Source of the DNA: Sinomonas atrocyanea
GTDB taxonomy: Bacteria; Actinomycetota; Actinomycetes; Actinomycetales; Micrococcaceae
Assembly (NCBI RefSeq): GCF_001577305.1
Contig: NZ_CP014518.1
Span: 1,922,001 to 1,986,000, forward strand
Length of the DNA: 64,000 nt
Direction of reading: 5' to 3'
The notes below the pieces were generated by a model that was given only the letters and a program-made list of their open reading frames with translations, ran no database searches and was not told the DNA's origin. Positions 8,426 through 14,885 of this stretch are shown one piece after another (position 1 is the stretch's first letter; the number at the start of each line of letters is the position of its first letter). A program made the translations under genes and the position numbers.

Positions 8426-8479
8426 GCGTCAGGCCCCGGGCCCGGTCCGCGCAGGCGGGCCGGACCCGGGGCCTGACGC
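8426..8479. terminator. Hairpin between the Rv2175c-like gene and idsA
   Basis: Perfect 15-bp stem (arms 8426-8440 and 8465-8479, GCGTCAGGCCCCGGG) between two convergent genes. The 24-nt loop can form additional GC pairs. Confidence 0.75.
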
Positions 8480-8484
8480 CTTCC

Positions 8485-9594
8485 TCAGGACGCCCGCTGC
8501 ACGGCGGCCCTGCCGAGGGCCTCGAGCGCAGTGCGGACCACGGGATCGACGTCGAGCCGCGCGAGCGCCGCGAAGGCCTCGTCGGCCAGCCTCCCGATGA
8601 GCCGCTCGGTGGCCTCGAGGGCGCCGGCCGAGGCGATGATGTCGCGCAGCCTGCCGACTTCGTCGAGATCGAGGTCGCCCCGCCCGAGGCCGCGTTCGAG
8701 CTCTGCCGCCGCCGCGCCGTCGGCCGTGTCCAGCGCGAGCGCCACGAGCATGGTCCGCTTCCCCTCGCGGAGGTCGTCCCCGGCGGGCTTGCCGGTGGTG
8801 CGGGGGTCCCCGAACACCCCGAGCACGTCGTCGCGGAGCTGGAACGCCTCGCCGAGCGGGAGCGAGAATGCGGAGTAGGCCTCCAACAGGGCCTCGTCCG
8901 CTCCGGCGAGCGCCCCCCCGATGCCGAGCGGGTGCTCGGTGGAGTACTTCGCCGACTTGTACCTGATCACCGTGCCCGCCCGGGCCACAGCCTCCGTCCG
9001 GGAACGGGACGGACCGGCGACCTCCTCGAGGATGTCGAGGTACTGCCCGGCCATGACCTCGGCCCGCATCGTGTTGAAGATCCGGCGCCCAGGAGTGCCG
9101 ACCCCGGCCGCCGGCCCGACCGCGGTGAAGGCCTCCTCGCTGAAGGACAGGCACAGGTCGCCCGTGAGGATCGCGGCGGCGTGGCCGAAGCGGGTCGCAT
9201 CGAGCGCCCACCCCGACCTGGCGTGCAGTGCCGTGAACCGCTCATGCACGCTCGGCGCACCGCGGCGGGTGGCCGAGCGGTCGATGATGTCGTCGTGGAT
9301 GAGGGCCGCTGACTGGAAGAGCTCGAGGGCGGCGCCCGCGCGCACCGGTTCCTCGGCCAGCGCGGCCCCGCCGGCCCCGCGCCACCCCCAGTAGCCGAGC
9401 AGCGCGCGGAGGCGCTTGCCGCCCGAGACGAGGCCTGAGATGGCGTCCATGAGCGCATCGACGTCCGCCGAGACCCCGGCCATCACCGACCGCTGGCGGT
9501 CGAGGAAGGAGCGCAGCTCGGCCTCGAGGGCTTCCCGGTAGCGTGCCTGCTCCTCCTCGACGCCGGCGGCGGCCCCCGCTCGCTGCTCGTTCAC
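8485..9594 (-). CDS. Polyprenyl diphosphate synthase (IdsA type)
   Basis: 369-residue trans-isoprenyl diphosphate synthase, making a short prenyl diphosphate (geranylgeranyl-like) from IPP and allylic starters. The first aspartate-rich motif is DDIIDRSATRRG near residues 105-116 and the second is LRDDVLGVFGD near 260-270; GGKRLRALLGYW precedes the first. The GTG at 9594 has AGGGGA 7-8 nt upstream, and the family N terminus aligns there. The homologue beside Rv2175c in mycobacteria is idsA2. Product chain length cannot be read with confidence. The lipoprotein gene ends 19 bp upstream on the same strand. Confidence 0.9.
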   Translation of the reverse strand: MNEQRAGAAAGVEEEQARYREALEAELRSFLDRQRSVMAGVSADVDALMDAISGLVSGGKRLRALLGYWGWRGAGGAALAEEPVRAGAALELFQSAALIHDDIIDRSATRRGAPSVHERFTALHARSGWALDATRFGHAAAILTGDLCLSFSEEAFTAVGPAAGVGTPGRRIFNTMRAEVMAGQYLDILEEVAGPSRSRTEAVARAGTVIRYKSAKYSTEHPLGIGGALAGADEALLEAYSAFSLPLGEAFQLRDDVLGVFGDPRTTGKPAGDDLREGKRTMLVALALDTADGAAAAELERGLGRGDLDLDEVGRLRDIIASAGALEATERLIGRLADEAFAALARLDVDPVVRTALEALGRAAVQRAS

Positions 9595-9613
9595 CGTGTC
9601 CCCTGTCCGCTGA

Positions 9614-10192
9614 CTACTTGAGCGACGACGGCGCCACCGAGACGCCCACGGTCGCGACCGCCTGCTTGTTCGCGGTGACGACGGTGACGGTGGCGGTCTC
9701 CGAACCGTTCGAGCGCACGAAGTCCCGCACAAGAGTCCCTGCCGCAGCCATCGATGCCGATGTGCTCGACGACGCGCTGGCGGCAGGCACCTCGGTGAAC
9801 CCCTCGCCGGTGAGGGTCTTCGTGTAGTAGCCGAGCATCTCGGAGGCCGAGGACGTGCTGCTGCCCGCAACGAGGGACGCGACCGCGGGGGAGGCCGAGG
9901 CATCGAAGCTCGTGGCGAGCGCCGTGGCGCCGGGCATGAGGGGAAGCGTCTGGGATGGGAAGCCGGGCGCAATGGCGCTCACGGTGGCGTTCGCCGCAGA
10001 AGCCGACGCCGTGGCGCGTCCGCTCACCGTGGAGGACGGCGACGACGAGGCGGTGGCCGCGGAAGAGCTCGCCGGAGCCGGGCTCTGCGCCGCGCTCCCT
10101 GTCTGGCCTCCGCAGCCCGCCACTGCGAGTGCGGCGGCCATGAGCACGGTGGCTCCTGCGAGTCGTCGGATCCTGACGGTGATGTTCGCCAT
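9614..10192 (-). CDS. Secreted Ser/Ala-rich lipoprotein, function unknown
   Basis: 192-residue protein with a basic N terminus (MANITVRIRRLAG), a hydrophobic core and a lipobox ending VAGC near residue 28, so it should be lipidated by Lgt and cleaved by LspA (encoded at 32491). A low-complexity Ser/Ala/Thr linker covers about 30-75. The remaining 115 residues form a small globular domain with LGYYTKTLTGEGFTEVP and a C-terminal beta-rich tail (ETATVTVVTANKQAVATVGV). No family recognised. A -10-like TAGACT lies at 10236-10241, giving a leader of roughly 35 nt. Confidence 0.8.
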   Translation of the reverse strand: MANITVRIRRLAGATVLMAAALAVAGCGGQTGSAAQSPAPASSSAATASSSPSSTVSGRATASASAANATVSAIAPGFPSQTLPLMPGATALATSFDASASPAVASLVAGSSTSSASEMLGYYTKTLTGEGFTEVPAASASSSTSASMAAAGTLVRDFVRSNGSETATVTVVTANKQAVATVGVSVAPSSLK

Positions 10193-10235
10193 GCGCCTGG
10201 TGTCTGCCTTTCGTTCTCGCTGCAAGGTCCCGCCC

Positions 10236-10241
10236 AGTCTA
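10236..10241 (-). promoter_or_regulatory. -10 hexamer of the lipoprotein gene
   Basis: TAGACT on the minus strand, 43 nt before the ATG at 10192; AGGCGC lies close to the start. Divergent from the dinB promoter at 10268. Confidence 0.4.
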
Positions 10242-10267
10242 GTGGGCGGTGCGGTGTCCCTCCCGCC

Positions 10268-10273
10268 TACGAT
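10268..10273 (+). promoter_or_regulatory. -10 hexamer of dinB (leaderless layout)
   Basis: TACGAT, then GGACGG (6 nt), then GTG at 10280. The same GGACGG discriminator recurs before the RDD gene at 49790. Confidence 0.6.
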
Positions 10274-10279
10274 GGACGG

Positions 10280-11533
10280 GTGGGAACGGACGGTGATGCC
10301 CCCGGGGAGGAGACGCTGGGGCAGATGCGGCGCCGCGGCGTCCTGCACGTGGACATGGACGCCTTCTTCGTCGCCGTCGAGCAGCGCGAGCGGCCGGAGC
10401 TGCGCGGACGGCGCGTCATCGTCGGTTTCCCCGCCGAGCGCTCCGTGGTCCTGTCCGCCAGCTATGAGGCGCGCGCCTTCGGCGTCAGCAGCGCAATGCC
10501 GATGGCCATCGCGCTGCGCCGCTGCCCCGACGCGATCGTGGTCGAGCCCAGGCACCACCTCTACTACGAGGTGTCACGGCAGCTCATGCGGCTCTTCGCC
10601 GACTTCACGGATCTCGTCGAACCGCTGAGCGTCGACGAGGCCTTCCTCGACGTTTCCGGCGCGGTGCGGCGCCTCGGCGCGGCGCCCGAGCAGATCGCCG
10701 CCCAGATCAAGGCCCGGATCCGCTCGGAACTCGGCATCACCGCGTCGGTCGGGGTCGCCTCGACGAAGTTCGTGGCCAAGATCGCCTCGACCAGGTCCAA
10801 GCCGGACGGCCTTCTCGTCATCCGCCCCGAGGATACGGTGCCGTTCCTGCACTCCTTGCCGGTCGGGGCGCTGTGGGGGATCGGGGGCAAGACGCGGGAG
10901 GTCCTCGGCCGCCTCGGAATCCACACGGTCGGTGACCTCGCCCAGACTCCCGATTCCACGCTGCGGCGGGCGCTCGGGGCCACCGGCCTGCAGGCCAAGC
11001 GCCTGAGCTGGGGGATCGACGAACGGGCCGTGACGCCCACGCGCGAGGAGAAGAGCATCGGCGCGGAGGAGACGTTCGCCGTGGATGTCTCGGACGACGC
11101 CGCGCTGCACGCCGAGCTCCTGCGGCTCGCCCACCGCGTCGCGGGGCGCCTGAGGGGCCAGGGGCTCGCCGCAGGCACCGTCGCGCTCAAGCTCCGGTAC
11201 ACCGACTTCTCCACCCTCGCGCGCTCCCACACCCTCACGGTGCCGACCGACGGCGCCCAGCACCTCTACAGCGCGGGGCGCCAGCTCCTCGCGGCCCTCG
11301 GCCCGCGCCCCCAGGCGGTCCGGCTCCTCGGGCTGCGGGGAGAACGGCTCTCGCGGTCGGCGGGGGCGCCCCGCCAGCTCAGTCTCGACCGGACGGAGGA
11401 CAACTGGCGGACCGCCGAGGAGGCCCTCGACCGGGTGTCGGAGCGATTCGGCTCCGGTATGGTCCAGCCGGCGCGCCTCCTCGGGGAGCCTCGTCCCGGC
11501 CTCCAGCGGGACGGCCGGACCCCGCGGGAGTGA
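10280..11533 (+). CDS. dinB: DNA polymerase IV (Y-family translesion polymerase)
   Basis: 417-residue Y-family polymerase that bypasses damaged template bases. The first catalytic aspartate is in VLHVDMDAFFVAVEQ (about residues 22-36). SYEARAFGVSSAMP follows near 66-79, the catalytic SVDEAFLDVS is near 115-124, and the HhH motif appears as LWGIGGKTREVLGRLGI near 198-214. The little-finger domain continues to about 365, with a Ser/Arg-rich tail. GTG at 10280 fits the leaderless promoter; an internal ATG at 10325 directly before the catalytic region is an alternative. No LexA box is evident upstream. Confidence 0.95.
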   Translation: MGTDGDAPGEETLGQMRRRGVLHVDMDAFFVAVEQRERPELRGRRVIVGFPAERSVVLSASYEARAFGVSSAMPMAIALRRCPDAIVVEPRHHLYYEVSRQLMRLFADFTDLVEPLSVDEAFLDVSGAVRRLGAAPEQIAAQIKARIRSELGITASVGVASTKFVAKIASTRSKPDGLLVIRPEDTVPFLHSLPVGALWGIGGKTREVLGRLGIHTVGDLAQTPDSTLRRALGATGLQAKRLSWGIDERAVTPTREEKSIGAEETFAVDVSDDAALHAELLRLAHRVAGRLRGQGLAAGTVALKLRYTDFSTLARSHTLTVPTDGAQHLYSAGRQLLAALGPRPQAVRLLGLRGERLSRSAGAPRQLSLDRTEDNWRTAEEALDRVSERFGSGMVQPARLLGEPRPGLQRDGRTPRE

Positions 11534-11747
11534 GCGGTGCCTGCGACGCTCCGGGCGTCCCTTTTGGAACCTACCCGGACGTCATATCCTTAAAGGACCT
11601 CGAAATATTGGGTGCACTGAGTCGGCTGGGAAGTCCATCTGGGGTCGGGTCGCAGCGGCTCGTCGGTCAGGGGAACCCGCGGCTGGTTCAATGCGTTGGT
11701 GCAGATGATGGAGGCCGTCCATCATCTGCATGCGTGAAGGAGTCGCC
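11534..11747. other. 214-bp intergenic region between dinB and the DUF3040 gene
   Basis: Contains a short stem (GACGC/GCGTC, 11545-11559) followed by CTTTT, a weak terminator for dinB; an AT-rich stretch at 11578-11612 including the 11-nt palindrome TCCTTAAAGGA; and a perfect 12-bp hairpin just upstream of the next gene. No credible ORF. Confidence 0.5.
11701..11729 (+). promoter_or_regulatory. Perfect 12-bp hairpin ahead of the DUF3040 gene
   Basis: Arms GCAGATGATGGA (11701-11712) and TCCATCATCTGC (11718-11729) with loop GGCCG. It ends 18 nt before the ATG and directly before the GAAGGAG Shine-Dalgarno sequence, so it could be an operator, an mRNA-stability stem or a translational control element. 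No T-tract follows. Confidence 0.6.
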
Positions 11748-12107
11748 ATGCCTCTCTCGGAGCACGAACAGAAGATGCTGGAGCAGCTTGAGAAGCAGCT
11801 CCATGAAGAGGACCCCAAGTTCGCCGATTCCATGGGCGCCGATGCCCTCAAGACGTTCTCGACCAAGCACATCGTGCTCGGGGTCCTCGGCGTCATCGCG
11901 GGCATCCTCGTCCTCCTGATCGGGGTGAGCATCCAGAACATCTTCGTGGGAGTCCTCGGCTTCCTGCTGATGGGCGGGAGCGTCTACTACGGGACCCTCC
12001 GGCGCCCCGGACGGCGTCTGCGCGCCGGCAGCTCGAAGCGGACGGGCGGCGGGTTCCTCCGCAAGCTCGAGGCCCAGTGGGAAGAGCGGCGCAGGGACGA
12101 AGGCTGA
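11748..12107 (+). CDS. DUF3040 membrane protein
   Basis: 119-residue actinobacterial protein of unknown function. It begins MPLSEHEQKMLEQLEKQL, the DUF3040 hallmark, followed by an acidic amphipathic stretch, two adjacent hydrophobic segments (about residues 44-85, IVLGVLGVIAGILVLLIGV and IFVGVLGFLLMGGSVYY) and a basic C-terminal tail ending WEERRRDEG. The ATG at 11748 is set by GAAGGAG seven nt upstream. Conserved just ahead of mraZ in related actinobacteria, which hints at a cell-envelope link, but nothing in the sequence shows a function. Confidence 0.88.
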   Translation: MPLSEHEQKMLEQLEKQLHEEDPKFADSMGADALKTFSTKHIVLGVLGVIAGILVLLIGVSIQNIFVGVLGFLLMGGSVYYGTLRRPGRRLRAGSSKRTGGGFLRKLEAQWEERRRDEG

Positions 12108-12187
12108 CCCTCCCCGCCCGGACCGCGCGCCGGTCCCTGAGCCGACTCGCCTCAGCGACTCCAGAGCCACGCCCCGCCTGACGGCCT

Positions 12188-12225
12188 GACTGTGCCCCGG
12201 AACCACTCGGTTCCGGGGCACAGTC
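12188..12225 (+). terminator. Hairpin terminator after the DUF3040 gene
   Basis: Perfect 17-bp stem, arms 12188-12204 and 12209-12225 (GACTGTGCCCCGGAACC), with loop ACTC. No clear T-tract. Confidence 0.75.
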
Positions 12226-12262
12226 GTGTTCGCGGGCAGGCGTCCGCACCGGCCGCGCTCCG

Positions 12263-12338
12263 CTTCCCTCCCGGTCCTCCACTTCCCTCCCGGCGCCCCA
12301 CTTCCCTCCCGGTCCTCCACTTTCCTCCCCGGGTGCCA
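12263..12338. repeat. Four-copy 19-bp tandem repeat upstream of mraZ
   Basis: Units at 12263-12281, 12282-12300, 12301-12319 and 12320-12338. Units 1 and 3 are identical (CTTCCCTCCCGGTCCTCCA); unit 2 differs in the last 7 bases and unit 4 is more degenerate. Read on the minus strand, each unit junction gives GGAGGGAAGTGG or a one-mismatch version. The exact 12-mer occurs at 12279-12290 and 12298-12309, and on the plus strand in the mraZ operator at 12552-12563. Confidence 0.9.
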
Positions 12339-12490
12339 CCGGCAGCGGGCCGCCCCGCTGGCGGCGGGAGGCTGCGGCTGCCGCCGTGGCTCGCGTATGC
12401 CCTCAGGGCTCCACCCGGCACCCTTTTCCCTCCACCCGGCCCCCAGGGCCAGGATCCGCATGAATCCGCGGGAGTTCCTTGTACAGATGG

Positions 12491-12513
12491 TGCGACATGC
12501 GGGCCGTGTCGCA
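12491..12513. promoter_or_regulatory. Inverted repeat abutting the mraZ -35 element
   Basis: TGCGACA (12491-12497) and TGTCGCA (12507-12513), perfect 7-bp arms around 9 nt, ending at the base before TTGACG. Candidate operator for a second regulator of the dcw operon. Confidence 0.45.
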
Positions 12514-12541
12514 TTGACGGGGGAGGGTCGTGGAGTAAAGT
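12514..12541 (+). promoter_or_regulatory. mraZ promoter
   Basis: -35 TTGACG (12514-12519), 16-bp spacer, -10 TAAAGT (12536-12541). The -10 element is embedded in the direct repeats described in the next entry. Likely the main promoter for the front of the dcw cluster. Confidence 0.65.
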
Positions 12542-12565
12542 GGGGGATGTTGGAGGGAAGTGGCG
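12530..12565 (+). promoter_or_regulatory. MraZ operator: four 10-bp direct repeats
   Basis: TGGAG, TGGGG, TGGAG and TGGCG start at 12531, 12541, 12551 and 12561, each separated by 5 nt. This is the TGGGN-N5 layout reported for MraZ in E. coli. It covers the -10 element and extends downstream, as expected for autorepression. Confidence 0.75.
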
Positions 12566-12606
12566 GATAGGGCCGTTCAGCCTCGCACAGACGGGTGGTG
12601 GTGCCG

Positions 12607-13038
12607 GTGTTGCTCGGTACGTATTCGCCGCGTCTGGACGAGAAGGGGCGACTCATCCTCCCGGCGAAGTACCGAGACGAACTGGCCGAGGGGCTGGTTC
12701 TGACCCGGGGCCAGGAGCGCTGCATCTACGTCTTCAGCCAGAAGGAATTCGAGAGGGTCCACGAGCAGATGCGGGAAGCCCCTATCTCCTCGCGTCAGTC
12801 GCGTGACTATCTCCGAGTCTTTCTGTCCGGAGCCTCCGACGAGGTGCCTGACAAGCAGGGGCGCGTGACGATCCCCCAGAACCTGCGCAAGTACGCGGGC
12901 CTGGACCGGGACCTGGCCGTGATCGGCGTAGGGACCCGGGCGGAGATCTGGGACGCCCAGGCGTGGGAGGACTACCTGTCCGAGAAGGAATCCGCCTTCT
13001 CGGAGACCGACGACGACGCCATACCCGGGATCATCTGA
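12607..13038 (+). CDS. mraZ: Transcriptional regulator MraZ
   Basis: 143-residue regulator with two SpoVT/AbrB-type domains that oligomerises and represses the dcw operon. Domain 1 includes LGTYSPRLDEKGRLILPAK (about residues 3-21), domain 2 DEVPDKQGRVTIPQNLRKYAGL (about 78-99), and the family signature EIWDAQAWEDY is near 117-127. Four in-frame GTG codons lie at 12595, 12598, 12601 and 12607; I take the last because homologues begin two residues before LGTY. An acidic tail (SETDDDAIPGII) ends the protein. First gene of the cluster, followed after 159 bp by rsmH. Confidence 0.93.
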   Translation: MLLGTYSPRLDEKGRLILPAKYRDELAEGLVLTRGQERCIYVFSQKEFERVHEQMREAPISSRQSRDYLRVFLSGASDEVPDKQGRVTIPQNLRKYAGLDRDLAVIGVGTRAEIWDAQAWEDYLSEKESAFSETDDDAIPGII

Positions 13039-13197
13039 TCCCACTGGCTGGCCGAGATCTCCAGCCGCCCCGCAACGCTTCCTGGCTCACCTTCCCCGGA
13101 GCCAGGCGGCCGACCGGCGCGGAGGGGGATCTGGACCAGCCGGACACCACGGAGCATCCGCTCCAGACGAGACGCAAGCGCACGGGAGGAGTGGACC

Positions 13198-14199
13198 ATG
13201 GCGAGTGACGACCAGCAGGACAGGCCGACGTCCGACCGCCATGTCCCCGTCCTGCTCGAGCGCTGCGTCACGCTGCTGTCCGGCGGCGTCGAGGCGGCGA
13301 TCGCCGCCGGGCGCACCCCCGTGGTGGTCGACGCGACGCTCGGCATGGGCGGCCACAGCGAGGCGATCCTCACGCGGTTCCCGACGGCGACGCTCGTCGG
13401 GATCGACCGGGACGAGCAGGCGCTCGCGCTCGCCGGCGCCCGGCTCGCCCCGTTCGGGACGCGCGCCCGGCTCGTGCACGCCGTCTACGACGAGATCCCC
13501 GAAGTGCTCGAGGAGCTCGGCCTGCCGGGCGCCGACGGCGTGCTGATGGACCTCGGCGTCTCCTCGATGCAGCTCGACGAGCGCGAGCGCGGATTCGCCT
13601 ACTCCTACGACGCCCCGCTCGACATGCGCATGGACACGAGCCGCGGCCTGACGGCCGCGGACGTGGTCAACACCTACAGCGTCGAGGACCTCACCCGGAT
13701 CATCCGCTCGTGGGGCGAGGAGAAGTTCGCCGGCCGGATCGCGAAGAACATCGTCGCCGAGCGCGAGAAGCAGCCGTTCGCGACCACCGGCCAGCTCGTC
13801 GAGGCCATCCGCGCGGTGGTCCCCGCGGCGGCTGCCCGGACCGGCGGCCACCCCGCCAAGCGCACGTTCCAGGCGCTGCGGATCGAGGTCAACGAGGAGC
13901 TCGACGTGCTCGAGCGTGCCGTCCCGGCCGCCATCGGCACCCTGACGCTCGGCGGCCGGATCGTGGTCATGAGCTACCACTCGCTCGAGGACCGCATCGT
14001 CAAGGCCGCCCTCCAGTCGAGGAGCCGTTCGACGGCGCCTCCGGGGTTCCCGGTGGAGCTCGAAGAGCACCGCCCGGAGCTGAAGATCATCACCAAGGGA
14101 ACAGAAGTGCCGACGGAAGCCGAGATCGCGGAGAACCCCCGCGCAGCCTCGGCTCGCCTCCGCGCGGCGGAACGCATCAGGGCAAGGAGTGGAGCATGA
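13198..14199 (+). CDS. rsmH: 16S rRNA (cytosine1402-N4)-methyltransferase
   Basis: 333-residue SAM-dependent methyltransferase (formerly MraW) that methylates N4 of C1402 in 16S rRNA at the decoding site. HVPVLLERCVTLL opens the domain; the SAM-binding motif VVDATLGMGGHSEAIL is near residues 43-58 and DGVLMDLGVSSMQLDE near 114-129. FAYSYDAPLDMRMD and the C-terminal SYHSLEDRIVK motif are both present. The ATG at 13198 follows GGGAGGAG at the usual distance. Its TGA overlaps the ATG of the ftsL-like gene. Confidence 0.97.
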   Translation: MASDDQQDRPTSDRHVPVLLERCVTLLSGGVEAAIAAGRTPVVVDATLGMGGHSEAILTRFPTATLVGIDRDEQALALAGARLAPFGTRARLVHAVYDEIPEVLEELGLPGADGVLMDLGVSSMQLDERERGFAYSYDAPLDMRMDTSRGLTAADVVNTYSVEDLTRIIRSWGEEKFAGRIAKNIVAEREKQPFATTGQLVEAIRAVVPAAAARTGGHPAKRTFQALRIEVNEELDVLERAVPAAIGTLTLGGRIVVMSYHSLEDRIVKAALQSRSRSTAPPGFPVELEEHRPELKIITKGTEVPTEAEIAENPRAASARLRAAERIRARSGA

Positions 14200-14801
14200 G
14201 CGCAGCAGCACAGCGGACGGCGGCGGTGGCCGGGACGTCCGCCCTCACGACGGCGGCACCCCGGCAGGAAGCCCCGTCCGCCGCGCCGCGCCGGACGCCC
14301 CTGTCAGTCGTCCGCTCCGCGCCCGCCCGCCGTCGTGCTCCGTTCGCCATCTTCTGCCTCGGCGTCCTCGCCGCGGCCCTCCTCGCCGTGCTCGTGCTCA
14401 ACGTGTCCGTCTCCACCGGGCAGTACCAGCTCGTCCAGCTGCGCAATGACCAGCTGAGCCTCCAGAAGCAGAACCAGGAGCTGACACAGCAGGTCCAGAA
14501 CTTCCAGGCTCCCCAGAATCTGGCCGCGCGGGCGGCACAATATGGAATGGTCGCCTCGACGTCCAACGGCCAGATCGACCTGAAGACGCTCGCAGTGACC
14601 GGCAACGCCAAGGCTGCGGAGAAGGGTGCCCCCCAGGGCGCCGTGCTCGCGACGCCCGCCGTTCCCGGCCAGCTCTCCGCTGCGCCGGCAGCGACGACCA
14701 AGGACGCGCCGACCGCCAAGCCGGCGGACAAGCCCGCCGCGAAGGTTGACCTCCACGGCGGCTCCATCCCGGCTCCCGCGCAGAAGACGCCGGGCCAGTA
14801 G
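14196..14801 (+). CDS. ftsL: FtsL-like septum protein
   Basis: 201-residue bitopic membrane protein in the FtsL position between rsmH and ftsI. A basic cytoplasmic N terminus of about 50 residues is followed by one TM helix (AIFCLGVLAAALLAVLVLNV, about 51-70), then a coiled-coil segment rich in Leu and Gln (QLVQLRNDQLSLQKQNQELTQ, about 77-97) that should zip with the DivIC-type partner, then a long Ala/Pro/Lys tail. ATGA overlap with rsmH (14196-14199) and AAGGAG upstream set the start. Assignment rests on context and topology, since FtsL sequences diverge widely. Confidence 0.82.
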   Translation: MSAAAQRTAAVAGTSALTTAAPRQEAPSAAPRRTPLSVVRSAPARRRAPFAIFCLGVLAAALLAVLVLNVSVSTGQYQLVQLRNDQLSLQKQNQELTQQVQNFQAPQNLAARAAQYGMVASTSNGQIDLKTLAVTGNAKAAEKGAPQGAVLATPAVPGQLSAAPAATTKDAPTAKPADKPAAKVDLHGGSIPAPAQKTPGQ

Positions 14802-14885
14802 CCCCACGGCCACCGGTCTGGCGCCAGCGGCGGACCGGCGCGGCCGAGCGCAGCAGCAGGGAGATCGGGAAGCGTAGGGACACAC

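Larger units (their letters stand above)
12108..12606. other. 499-bp regulatory intergenic region before mraZ
   Basis: No credible gene. In order it holds a 17-bp hairpin terminator (12188-12225), a four-copy 19-bp tandem array (12263-12338), two further CTCCACCCGGC copies (near 12410 and 12431), a 7-bp inverted repeat (12491-12513), and the mraZ promoter with four 10-bp direct repeats (12530-12565). Confidence 0.7.

Noticed and set aside
11530..11919. Plus-strand open frame after dinB
   Set aside because: No recognisable domain, no ribosome binding site, and it overlaps the DUF3040 gene in another frame.
12263..12338. Repeat array as a CRISPR locus
   Set aside because: Units are contiguous 19-mers with no spacers, and no cas gene is present.
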